Origin: Palleronia sp. LCG004
Lineage (GTDB): Bacteria; Pseudomonadota; Alphaproteobacteria; Rhodobacterales; Rhodobacteraceae
Length of the DNA: 64,000 nt
Assembly: GCF_032931615.1 (NCBI RefSeq)
Contig: NZ_CP136763.1
Location: 61,343 to 125,342 of the forward strand
Direction of reading: 5' to 3'
Part shown: positions 29,314 to 36,783 of the stretch, piece after piece
Position numbering within the stretch: the stretch's first letter is position 1
Layout of the letters: each line of letters begins with the position of its first letter
Notes under the pieces: model-generated
What the model was told of the DNA's origin: nothing
Database searches by the model: none
Seen by the model: the letters and a program-made list of their open reading frames with translations, nothing else
Position numbers and translations under genes: made by a program

Positions 29314-29351
29314 GGGTGCGGCCGCGAATCTTTCCCTCCGCAGCCGCACCC
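29314..29351 (+). terminator. Hairpin after small secreted protein gene
   Basis: GGGTGCGGC (29314-29322) pairs with GCCGCACCC (29343-29351) across a 20-base loop, 13 bases after the stop codon. No T-run follows, so its role as a terminator is uncertain. Confidence 0.4.
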
Positions 29352-29359
29352 GTCCTTCG

Positions 29360-29407
29360 AGGCCCGCATGGCCGGTCCGGATCTTCGGACGGCCATGCGG
29401 GCCTTTT
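29360..29407 (+). terminator. Strong intrinsic terminator
   Basis: A long GC-rich stem, GGCCCGCATGGCC with GTCCG on the left and CGGAC with GGCCATGCGGGCC on the right, closes on a GATCTT loop and is followed by TTTT. It separates the small secreted protein gene from the cobalamin riboswitch. Confidence 0.85.
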
Positions 29408-29465
29408 CGTTCCGGGCTGCCGGAACGGCCTTGCCCCCGTCCCGGCCCGACGGTAGCAGATGCGT

Positions 29466-29651
29466 GCTTCGGTCCGTGCCACAGCACGGTGAATAGGGAA
29501 TGCGGGTCGGGCCCTCATCGAAGGGTCCTCATCCGCAGCTGCCCCCGCAACTGTAGGCGGCGAGCGATGCCGGAACATGCCACTGCGCGGAACGTCCGCG
29601 TGGGAAGGCCCGGCAGAGCGACGACCCGCAAGCCAGGAGACCTGCCGAAGC
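29466..29651 (+). promoter_or_regulatory. Cobalamin (B12) riboswitch
   Basis: The sequence shows the aptamer landmarks in order: a P1 stem GCTTCGG (29466-29472) pairing with CCGAAGC (29645-29651), ACGGTGAATAGGGAATGCGGG, GCCCCCGCAACTGT, GCCACTG (the B12 box region), GGGAAGGC, and CGACGACCCGCAAGCCAGGAGACCTGCC. It lies about 190 bases upstream of btuB. Cobalamin binding is expected to lower expression of the btu operon. Confidence 0.93.
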
Positions 29652-29687
29652 GATCACCCTGTCGGGCCGCGAGGGGCGCGCGCGACT

Positions 29688-29710
29688 ACGGAAAAGATCG
29701 CTTTTTCCGT
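29688..29710 (+). promoter_or_regulatory. Hairpin downstream of riboswitch, candidate expression platform
   Basis: ACGGAAAA (29688-29695) pairs perfectly with TTTTCCGT (29703-29710) across a 7-base loop, 36 bases after the aptamer. It could act as a ligand-dependent terminator or be part of a structure that controls btuB translation. Confidence 0.45.
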
Positions 29711-29843
29711 CCGTGGTGACGTTCTCGTCGTCTGCGGACGTCCCTTGCCGGGCCGGTCGCGGGCGGATCATGTCCCACCCCGCGTTCCGGCAGACGCATG
29801 ACAGCCACCGGAACGCGCTCTGCAACGGGAGCAAGCGCAGCCC

Positions 29844-31742
29844 ATGCGTTTCCACCTTCTCTCCGCCGGCCTCGGCGCGGCCCTTCTGGCCTCTCCCCTC
29901 TCGGCCCAGACCACGGTCTCGAGCGACGGCATCTCGGAGGCACCCTTCGACCTCGGCACGCTGCTGCTCTCTGGCGGGCTCACGCCCTTGCGTTTCGGCG
30001 ACTATGCCCGCGCGGCAAGCGTCGTGACTGCGGAGGAGATCGAGCGGCGGGGCATCGCGACCGTGCAGGAGGCGTTGACGGCGCTTCCGGGTCTGTCGGT
30101 CGGCGGCACCTCGGAAAGCCTGACGCAGATCCGCATCCGCGGCGGCGAGGGCAACCACACGCTCGTGCTCATCGACGGGATCGAGGCCGCGGGCGGTGAC
30201 GGCGAATATTTCCTCTCCGGCCTTTCGACCGAGAATGTCGACCGCATCGAGGTGCTGCGCGGGCCGCAATCGGTCTTCTACGGGTCGAACGCTTCGTCGG
30301 GGGTCGTGAATATCGTAACGCGCACGGCCGAGACCGGCACGCGCTACGGCGGCAGCGTCGAGTTCGGCGACGGCACCGACGCCTCGGGCTACATCTCGTC
30401 GCGCGACGATCGCGGCGGCGTGGCGCTGTCGGTCTCGCGGCGCGACGACGACGGCTACGACATCTCGAACAGTGGCGGCGACGAGGACGGGATCCGGCGC
30501 GACGCGATCGCGATCAAAGGCGATTACGAGGTCGCTCCGGGGCTGACCTTCGGTGTGATCGCGCGCCATGTGGACGGACGCTACGAATACGATGCGACCG
30601 ACGGCGCGGCGGCCACCGCCGACGGCTACGTGGTCGATGCGGACGACGTGATCGACCGCGACGAGACCACGCGCAGCCTTTGGGCCGAATACGAGATGCT
30701 GGACGGCCGCCTCACCCACCGCCTTGCCTGGGAGAAGACCGATATCGACCAGCAGGTCGAGGGCGGCGACCGCACCGAGACCGACACGCGCGCCATCGAG
30801 TACGTGCTGAGCCTCGGGCTCGACGGGCGGCCGGTCGCGACGACGTTGCACCAGCTCAACCTGCTCGTCGAGGACGAGACCGACAGCGCCTCGACCGAAC
30901 CCGGTTTCGAGCGCTCGAACACCTCCGTCGCGATCGAGTATCGTGGCAATTTCGGCGCGCTCGACGTGCAGGCGGGTCTCCGGCGCGACCGCAACGACCC
31001 GTTCGAAGACCAGACGACCTATACGCTCGCCGCCTCCTATGCGGTGACCGAGGCGCTGCGGTTCCACGGATCGGCCGGGCGCGGCGCGGTCAACCCGACC
31101 TATACCGAGCTTTATTACGACCAGACCTTCTTCGGGACGCGCTATCTCGGCAATCCCGATCTCGAGCCCGAGAAGAACCGCAGCTTCGATCTGGGCGTCG
31201 AACTCGCCTTTGCGGGCGGTCGCGGCCTCGTGGACCTCACCTATTTCAACGAGACGCTGCGCGACGAGATCACAATCGTGCCGGTCTCGGCCACGCTTCT
31301 GAGCTACGAGAACGAGGAAGGCGAGAGCGACCGCGAAGGGGTAGAACTCGCCGCGCGCTGGCAGGTGAACGACGCGCTGTCGCTCAGCGCCGCCTATACC
31401 TATCTCGATGCGAAGAACGGCGATGGCAGCATCGAGATCCGCCGCCCCCGCAACGAACTGGGCTTCGCCGCGAGCTATGCTTTCGCGGACGACCGTGCGG
31501 TGATCTCGGGCAGCCTGCGCCATGTCGATGGGCTTTTCGACGACCGGTTCTTCGGCGATTTCGCGCAAGGGGTCGAGATCGACAGCTTCACCACCGTCGA
31601 CGTGGCGGCGCGCTATACGCTCACCCCACAGGTGGCGCTGACCGCACGGGTCGAGAACCTCTTCGACGAGGAGTATCAGGAGGTGCTGGGCTATCAGCAG
31701 CGCGGACGGACGATCCATGCGGGCCTCGCGGCGAATTTCTGA
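29844..31742 (+). CDS. btuB: TonB-dependent vitamin B12 receptor, BtuB-like
   Basis: 632 aa outer-membrane beta-barrel. A signal peptide (MRFHLLSAGLGAALLASPLSA) precedes the plug domain, which has VTAEEIERRGIATVQEALTALPGL, IRIRGGEGNHTLVLIDGIE and VDRIEVLRGPQSVFYGSNASSGVVNIVTR. The barrel ends with the C-terminal aromatic residue (LAANF). The preceding cobalamin riboswitch and following btuF-btuC-btuD genes identify the substrate as a corrinoid rather than an iron siderophore. The downstream btuF start overlaps the 3' end by 26 bases, so the operon is tightly coupled. Confidence 0.93.
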   Translation: MRFHLLSAGLGAALLASPLSAQTTVSSDGISEAPFDLGTLLLSGGLTPLRFGDYARAASVVTAEEIERRGIATVQEALTALPGLSVGGTSESLTQIRIRGGEGNHTLVLIDGIEAAGGDGEYFLSGLSTENVDRIEVLRGPQSVFYGSNASSGVVNIVTRTAETGTRYGGSVEFGDGTDASGYISSRDDRGGVALSVSRRDDDGYDISNSGGDEDGIRRDAIAIKGDYEVAPGLTFGVIARHVDGRYEYDATDGAAATADGYVVDADDVIDRDETTRSLWAEYEMLDGRLTHRLAWEKTDIDQQVEGGDRTETDTRAIEYVLSLGLDGRPVATTLHQLNLLVEDETDSASTEPGFERSNTSVAIEYRGNFGALDVQAGLRRDRNDPFEDQTTYTLAASYAVTEALRFHGSAGRGAVNPTYTELYYDQTFFGTRYLGNPDLEPEKNRSFDLGVELAFAGGRGLVDLTYFNETLRDEITIVPVSATLLSYENEEGESDREGVELAARWQVNDALSLSAAYTYLDAKNGDGSIEIRRPRNELGFAASYAFADDRAVISGSLRHVDGLFDDRFFGDFAQGVEIDSFTTVDVAARYTLTPQVALTARVENLFDEEYQEVLGYQQRGRTIHAGLAANF

Positions 31743-32574
31743 AGCCCTTCTCGCGATCGGACTGGCCCTGCCCGCCCAGGCAGGGCCGGACGGCGCAACC
31801 GGCGGTATGGCCGACCCACCGCGCCGCGTCGTGTCGATCAATGTCTGCACGGACCAGCTCGCCATGATGCTGGCGGGCAAGGACCAGCTCGTCTCGGTGA
31901 GTTTCATCGCCTCTGATCCGCGCATGTCGGCCATGACGGACGAGGCCGCGGCCTATCCCGAGAACCATGGCCGGGCCGAGGAGATCTATCTGCTCGCGCC
32001 CGACCTCGTGCTCGCCGGGATCTTCTCGCGGACTGCGACGGTCGAGATGCTGCGCCGCCTCGGTATCCCGGTCGAGACCTTCGAGGATGCGGAAAGCCTG
32101 TCGGACATTCCCGGCCTGATCCGGCAGATGGGGCGTGCCCTGGGCCGCGAGGCAGAAGCGCAAGCGATAGTCGCAGAGTTCGAGCGAGATCTCGCCACAC
32201 TGCGCGCCGAACCCGAAGGCCTTGCCCCCCGCGCCGCGCTCTATGCCCCGAACGGCTATGCCGCAGGGAAGACGGGCCTTTCGGGCGAGATCCTGGCAGC
32301 GGCGGGATTCGACAATGCCGCCGGAGAGACCGGCGGGCGGATGCCGCTCGAACAGCTGGCGATGGCCGACCCGGATCTCGTCCTCACCTCCGAGACCTAT
32401 CCCGGTGCCTCGCGCGCCGAAGAGATCCTCGATCATCCCGTGCTCGACGCCTTCAATACCGAGGGGCGCACCGGACGCATCCGCGGCGCCGAGAGGGTCT
32501 GCGGCACGCCGCATGTCCTTCGCGCCATCGCGGACCTGGCGGCCCTGCGACGCGCCCACGACACGCCAAGATGA
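31717..32574 (+). CDS. btuF: Cobalamin ABC transporter, periplasmic binding protein
   Basis: 285 aa class III (BtuF/FhuD-type) solute-binding protein. The N-terminus has a weak signal peptide (LLAIGLALPAQA), then RRVVSINVCTDQLAMMLAG, IYLLAPDLVLAGIFS and a central long helix (IPGLIRQMGRALGREAEAQAI). ATG 31717 lies inside btuB; the next gene begins in an ATGA overlap at 32571. It captures cobalamin delivered by BtuB and passes it to BtuCD. Confidence 0.88.
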   Translation: MRASRRISEALLAIGLALPAQAGPDGATGGMADPPRRVVSINVCTDQLAMMLAGKDQLVSVSFIASDPRMSAMTDEAAAYPENHGRAEEIYLLAPDLVLAGIFSRTATVEMLRRLGIPVETFEDAESLSDIPGLIRQMGRALGREAEAQAIVAEFERDLATLRAEPEGLAPRAALYAPNGYAAGKTGLSGEILAAAGFDNAAGETGGRMPLEQLAMADPDLVLTSETYPGASRAEEILDHPVLDAFNTEGRTGRIRGAERVCGTPHVLRAIADLAALRRAHDTPR

Positions 32575-33557
32575 CCCGGCTCCTCCTCGCGCTCGGGACG
32601 TTGGTGGCGGCCCTCTCGCTCGCCTCGCTCGTCGTGGGCCCGGCGGGGATCGGGCCGCTCGCCTCCCTGAAGGCGCTGATCCTCGGCGGCGAGGGGCCAC
32701 TCACCCTCGTCATGCGCGAGATCCGATTGCCGCGCACGATCCTGGGGATATTGGTGGGCGCGGGGCTCGGTGCCTCCGGCGCGGCGTTGCAGGGCTATCT
32801 ACGCAATCCGCTGGCCGAACCGGGTCTCATCGGCGTCTCGGGCAGCGCGGCATTGGGTGCGGTGCTGGCGCTCCAGACCGGGATCGCCTCGGCTTTCGCG
32901 CTTGCCCTGCCGCTTGTCGCGCTGGCCTTCGCGGGCGCGGGCGTGGGCCTCGTCGTGGGGCTGGCAGGGCCCAGGGGCGGATCGCTCACGCTCATCCTCG
33001 CGGGGATCGCCGTCTCGTCGCTCGCTGCGGCGCTCGGCGCGCTGGTGCTCAACCTCTCGCCCAATCCCTTTGCCGCGAACGAGATCGTCTTCTGGATGAT
33101 GGGATCGCTCGCCGACCGATCGCTCCTCCATGTCTGGCTCGCAGCACCCTTCATGATCGCAGGTGCCATCCCGCTCTGGCGGATGCGCCGGGGCCTCGAC
33201 GCGCTCACGCTCGGCGAGGATGCGGCCCAGGCGATGGGCATCCGTCTCTCGCGACTGAGGCTCGCGCTCGTCGCCGGAGTGGCCGCCATCGTCGGCGCGG
33301 CGACGGCGGTCGCGGGGTCCGTGGGATTCGTGGGTCTCGTCGTGCCGCACGTCCTGCGGCCTTTGGTGGGAGCGCGGCCTTCGCGGCTGCTGCCGACCTC
33401 GGCGCTTGGCGGCGCGGCACTGGTTCTCGCCGCCGACATCGCGGTACGCGTCATCGTGCCCGAGCGCGACCTGAAGCTCGGCGTCGTCACGGCGCTCATC
33501 GGCGCGCCGGTTTTCCTGAGGCTCGTGCTCCGCGCGCGGGCGGAGGGACGGACGTGA
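32571..33557 (+). CDS. btuC: Cobalamin ABC transporter, permease
   Basis: 328 aa FecCD/BtuC-family integral membrane protein with about 9-10 hydrophobic segments. Family landmarks are REIRLPRTILGILVGAGLGASGAALQGYLRNPLAEPGLIGVSGSA (quoted here in pieces: LPRTILGILVGA, GAALQGYLRNPLA, GVSGSAALGAV), MMGSLADRS, and the cytoplasmic L-loop VGFVGLVVPHVLRPLVG that contacts the ATPase. Start and stop both overlap neighbours (ATGA with btuF, GTGA with btuD). Confidence 0.93.
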   Translation: MTRLLLALGTLVAALSLASLVVGPAGIGPLASLKALILGGEGPLTLVMREIRLPRTILGILVGAGLGASGAALQGYLRNPLAEPGLIGVSGSAALGAVLALQTGIASAFALALPLVALAFAGAGVGLVVGLAGPRGGSLTLILAGIAVSSLAAALGALVLNLSPNPFAANEIVFWMMGSLADRSLLHVWLAAPFMIAGAIPLWRMRRGLDALTLGEDAAQAMGIRLSRLRLALVAGVAAIVGAATAVAGSVGFVGLVVPHVLRPLVGARPSRLLPTSALGGAALVLAADIAVRVIVPERDLKLGVVTALIGAPVFLRLVLRARAEGRT

Positions 33558-34312
33558 CGCTCTTAAAACTGTGCGATCTCTCGGTCCGGCTCGGCGGGCG
33601 ATCCGTCCTCGACCGTGTCTCGCTCGAGGTCGGCGCGGGCGAACTCGTGGGCCTCGTGGGCCCGAACGGGGCGGGCAAGACGACGCTCCTGCGCGCGGCG
33701 ATGGGGCTCGTGCCGGCGACGGGCGAGAGCTCTCTCGCCGCGATGGAGCCGCGGGCCCGGGCACGCCACGCGGCCTTCCTCCCGCAATCGCGCGAGATCG
33801 CCTGGCCCGTCGCGGTGGAAGATCTGGTGGCGCTCGGCCGCCTGCCCCACGGGGGCGGGGGGCCGGCCGATCGCGCGGCCGTGGATGCCGCGCTCGACCG
33901 GATGGATCTGGGGGCACATCGCCACCGCGCGGCCACGGGGCTTTCGGGCGGAGAACAGGCACGGGTCCTGATCGCCCGGGCGCTCGCGCAGGAGGCGCCG
34001 CTTCTCATGGCCGACGAACCCGCGGCCGGACTCGATCCGGCGCATGCGATCTCGGCCATGGCGACCTTCCGCGCGCTCGCGGCCGAGGGGCGCGGCCTCG
34101 TCGTCACGATCCACGATCTGGGCCTCGCCGCGCGGCATTGCACGCGGATCGTTGCGATGAGCGAGGGGCGCATCGTGGCCTCGGGACCGCCGCGAGAGGT
34201 GCTCGACGCAACGCATATGCGGCGGATCTTCTCGGTGACGTCCTTCTCGGCCGAGGCGGCTGGCGGACCGGTTTTCCAGCCACTCGATCTCGTGGACCGG
34301 GAGGGCGGCTGA
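33554..34312 (+). CDS. btuD: Cobalamin ABC transporter, ATP-binding protein
   Basis: 252 aa ABC ATPase starting at GTG in a GTGA overlap with btuC. Walker A is GPNGAGKTT near residue 36, the Q-loop is FLPQSREI, the signature is GLSGGEQAR (for LSGGQ), and Walker B is PLLMADEPAAGLDP. The H-loop is VTIHDLG. It drives BtuC-mediated import. The large open frame reading through from 32222 is a shadow upstream of the GTG. Confidence 0.93.
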   Translation: MTLLKLCDLSVRLGGRSVLDRVSLEVGAGELVGLVGPNGAGKTTLLRAAMGLVPATGESSLAAMEPRARARHAAFLPQSREIAWPVAVEDLVALGRLPHGGGGPADRAAVDAALDRMDLGAHRHRAATGLSGGEQARVLIARALAQEAPLLMADEPAAGLDPAHAISAMATFRALAAEGRGLVVTIHDLGLAARHCTRIVAMSEGRIVASGPPREVLDATHMRRIFSVTSFSAEAAGGPVFQPLDLVDREGG

Positions 34313-34336
34313 GCCCCTCCGGTCCACGCGGTCGTT

Positions 34337-34777
34337 TCAATCGCCGTTGCGGCGCTGCCGTTTCTTGAGCATGCTGGACATGCTCTCGATCATCCGGAGC
34401 CTTGGATAGAAGGCCGCCCCGAGGAGGGAAAAGCGGTCGCGGTCCTCCTCGGGGATGGCGAGCTTCAGTGCCTTGAGGCTATGATAGCCCGCGAAGATCA
34501 CCATCGTGTTGAAAACGACGTTGACGGCCGTGCCGCCCGAGAAATTGCTCCAGCGGGCCCAGAGTTCGGGGTCCATGAAGTTCCGGATCCCGTCCCAGTA
34601 GAGTGTCCGCGTAAAGACCGCGAGATGCATGAGCAGGAGCCCTGTCGCCAGGTGGCGCACCAGCCCTTCGCCCCTGATCGACAGGCGGACGAAGCCGTAT
34701 CCCACGAGACCCGTCGCGAATGCCGCGAGATAGGCCGAGACATGGCTGAGTTCCTGGCTGAATTCAGTGAGTGTCAT
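34337..34777 (-). CDS. Small membrane protein of unknown function
   Basis: 146 aa with three likely membrane segments (SAYLAAFATGLVGYGFVRL, HLATGLLLMHLAVFTRTL, NVVFNTMVIFAGYHSL) and a positively charged C-terminus (MLKKRQRRNGD). ATG 34777 has GAGGA 5 nt upstream; an ATG 12 bases earlier is also in frame. The start overlaps the 3' end of the small gene at 34764-34985. No family is recognised. Small coupled membrane-protein pairs of this kind occur in phage or prophage cassettes, but nothing else here proves that origin. Confidence 0.7.
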   Translation of the reverse strand: MTLTEFSQELSHVSAYLAAFATGLVGYGFVRLSIRGEGLVRHLATGLLLMHLAVFTRTLYWDGIRNFMDPELWARWSNFSGGTAVNVVFNTMVIFAGYHSLKALKLAIPEEDRDRFSLLGAAFYPRLRMIESMSSMLKKRQRRNGD

Positions 34778-34985
34778 CTCTGTCCTCATGTTGTGGATCC
34801 CGTATGTCGACGGGGGCCTGCACCCTCGCTTCCATCAGCGCGATGAGCGAACTGCGCAGGGTATCGTGGGCCTCGGTATTACGGGCGATGGCGTGGTCGA
34901 GAGTCGTAGAAGGCGAGCGCCGTCGTCGCACTCGTCCCACAATCCGTTCGAAGATCCGCCGGAACGGGACGATCAATCGTCTCAT
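34764..34985 (-). CDS. Small basic protein, unknown, coupled to the membrane protein
   Basis: 73 aa, with an N-terminal amphipathic, arginine-rich helix (MRRLIVPFRRIFERIVGRVRRRR) and a helical middle (LRSSLIALMEARVQ). The ATG at 34985 has AGGAGG about 12 nt upstream. The same frame continues upstream through the remnant of kpsF, so the start is inferred from the ribosome site. It overlaps the next gene by 14 bases. Unknown function. Confidence 0.4.
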   Translation of the reverse strand: MRRLIVPFRRIFERIVGRVRRRRSPSTTLDHAIARNTEAHDTLRSSLIALMEARVQAPVDIRDPQHEDRDDTH

Positions 34986-35108
34986 GTGGTCATGCGCCCT
35001 CCTGAACTTCGACGTTACGCGAAGATCCAAAGCGAACTCGCCGTCCGGATCCCTGTCGAAAGGCTCGGAAAAAACGCTTGAGCGGCAGTGAAGCGACCGC
35101 GCGCAGCA

Positions 35109-36037
35109 AAGGCCCGCGCGCAGAAGATTGTGGATGTGCAGCACGCCCACCGGGCGGGCGACATCGTCGACGACGAGAAGCGCCGAGATGTTGTGAGCGT
35201 TGAGGATCGAGAGCGCCTCGGCCGCGAGCGTTCCGACACCCACCGTGACCGGGTCGCGCGTCGCGACCTCGCCCGCGCGTCACTCCATGAGGCCCGCCAT
35301 GTGGCGGCGCAGATCGCCATCGGTCTCGATCCCGGCGAGCCGACCCTCGTCATCCGAGACCGCCGCCACACCGAAGCCGCGCGCCGTCATCACGACGAGC
35401 GTCTCGCCCATCGACGTCTCCTCCGAGACGAGCGGCAGCTCGGCCTCTCCGTGCATCAGATCGTCCACCCGGGCGAGCTGCGCGCCGAGCTTGCCGCCCG
35501 GATGGAAGATCGCGAACTTCTCGGCCGCGAAGCCACGCGCCTCCATCAGCGCAACGGCGAGCGCATCGCCCAAGGCCAGCGTCATGGTCGTAGAGCTCGT
35601 GGGGGCGAGCCCCATCGGGCAGGCCTCGGGTGCTGCGGGCAGCGTCAGCCGCCATGTCGCGGCGCGCATGAGCGTGCTGCGCTCGGCGCGCGAGATCCCC
35701 GCGATCGGCACCCTGAACCGCGCGCAGTAGGCCAGCATGTCCGAAAGCTCGGGCGTCTCGCCGGAATTCGAGATCATCAGGCAAATGTCGCGCGTTCCGA
35801 TCATGCCGAGATCGCCGTGGCTCGCCTCGGCGGGAGTGCCGGTCGAGGCAAGCGTTGCCGCGATCTTGGTACCAACATGGCCCGACTTGCCCATGCCCGA
35901 CACGATCACCCGGTGCCGATCGCGCCGATCGCCTCGACCGCGCCCGCAAAATCGGCGGGCAGCGTCTCGCCGAGCAGATCGAGCGCGCGGGCCTCGGTCC
36001 CGATCACCCGGCGCGCGGCCTCGACCGGATCGTTCAT
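35109..36037 (-). pseudogene. kpsF: Broken kpsF/kdsD (arabinose-5-phosphate isomerase)
   Basis: Reads as a SIS plus tandem CBS isomerase that would supply arabinose-5-phosphate for Kdo. Three lesions are visible. First, the start frame (ATG 36037, MNDPVEAARRVIGTEARALD...) hits a stop after 43 codons; the conserved VIVSGMGKSGHVG continues in the next frame, so one base is lost near 35915. Second, STGTPA joins directly to EASHGDLGMIG, lacking about six residues (normally around FVHPA). Third, an in-frame TGA at 35280-35282 interrupts the CBS pair, with RAGEVATRDPVTVG continuing in the same frame. The normal stop after LLRAG is also absent. The start overlaps the stop of kpsT (ATGA), the normal operon arrangement. 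Confidence 0.88.
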
Positions 36038-36708
36038 GCCGATTGCGCCGCGGGGCGGCCCATGTTGTCGTCATGCATCGCGATCGCCTCCTCGAGATCC
36101 TCGAAGAAGGTCAGGTGACCGTTCTCGAGCACGATGCCCGCATCGCAGAACCGACGCAGATCGTCGGTGTTGTGGCTCACGAGGATCGCCGAGGCGTTCT
36201 TCATCCGCTCGGTGAAAAGCGCCTGGCTCTTGCGGCGGAAGGCCTTGTCGCCCACCGCCGTCACCTCGTCGACGAGATAGGTGTCGAACGGGATCCCCAT
36301 CGAGGTGCCGAAGGTCAGCCGCGAACGCATGCCGCTCGAATAGGAGCGGATCGGCATGTGGTAATGCTTGCCCAGCTCGGCGAAATCCTCGACGAAATCC
36401 TCAAGCTCACGCGTGTCGACGCCGTAGACGCGCGCGAGGAACCGCACGTTCTGCGCGCCGGTGAGGTCGCGGTGGAACGAGCCCCCCAGCCCCACCGGCC
36501 ATGAGATTGATCCGTCCGAGACGATGCGCCCCTCATCGGGCTGCAGCGTGCCCGCGATGAGCTTCATCAGCGTCGACTTGCCCGCTCCGTTGCGTCCCAG
36601 CAGCGCCAGCGAATGCCCCGTCGGCAGGACGAGGTTCAGCCGGTCGATGACGACCTGCCGGAAGCCCTTGAGGTTGAAGCTCTTGGTGAGGTTCTCGAAG
36701 ACGATCAC
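36034..36708 (-). CDS. kpsT: Capsule polysaccharide ABC exporter, ATP-binding protein
   Basis: 224 aa ABC-2-type ATPase of the KpsT/Wzt family. Walker A is GRNGAGKST near residue 38, the signature is the KpsT-type YSSGMRSRL rather than LSGGQ, and Walker B with the following glutamate reads TYLVDEVTAVGD. An H-loop SHNTDD is present. It powers export of a Kdo-linked polysaccharide with KpsM. Its stop overlaps the kpsF start. It lies 75 bp downstream of kpsE in the same direction. Confidence 0.95.
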   Translation of the reverse strand: MIVFENLTKSFNLKGFRQVVIDRLNLVLPTGHSLALLGRNGAGKSTLMKLIAGTLQPDEGRIVSDGSISWPVGLGGSFHRDLTGAQNVRFLARVYGVDTRELEDFVEDFAELGKHYHMPIRSYSSGMRSRLTFGTSMGIPFDTYLVDEVTAVGDKAFRRKSQALFTERMKNASAILVSHNTDDLRRFCDAGIVLENGHLTFFEDLEEAIAMHDDNMGRPAAQSA

Positions 36709-36783
36709 GACGGAACCCCGGCTTGCCGGAATTCCGCCCGTCCGGAGCCGAAACCGTCTGCCGGGCCGTTCCTGTCTCGCCCC

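Noticed and set aside
29314..29407. Second riboswitch or leader RNA between the secreted protein gene and the B12 riboswitch
   Set aside because: The two hairpins are adequately explained as the 3' end of the preceding gene; no known aptamer pattern apart from the B12 element.
35280..35282. TGA recoding as selenocysteine in kpsF
   Set aside because: The gene also has a frameshift and a deletion, no SECIS-like structure is visible and the family does not use selenocysteine; decay explains it better.
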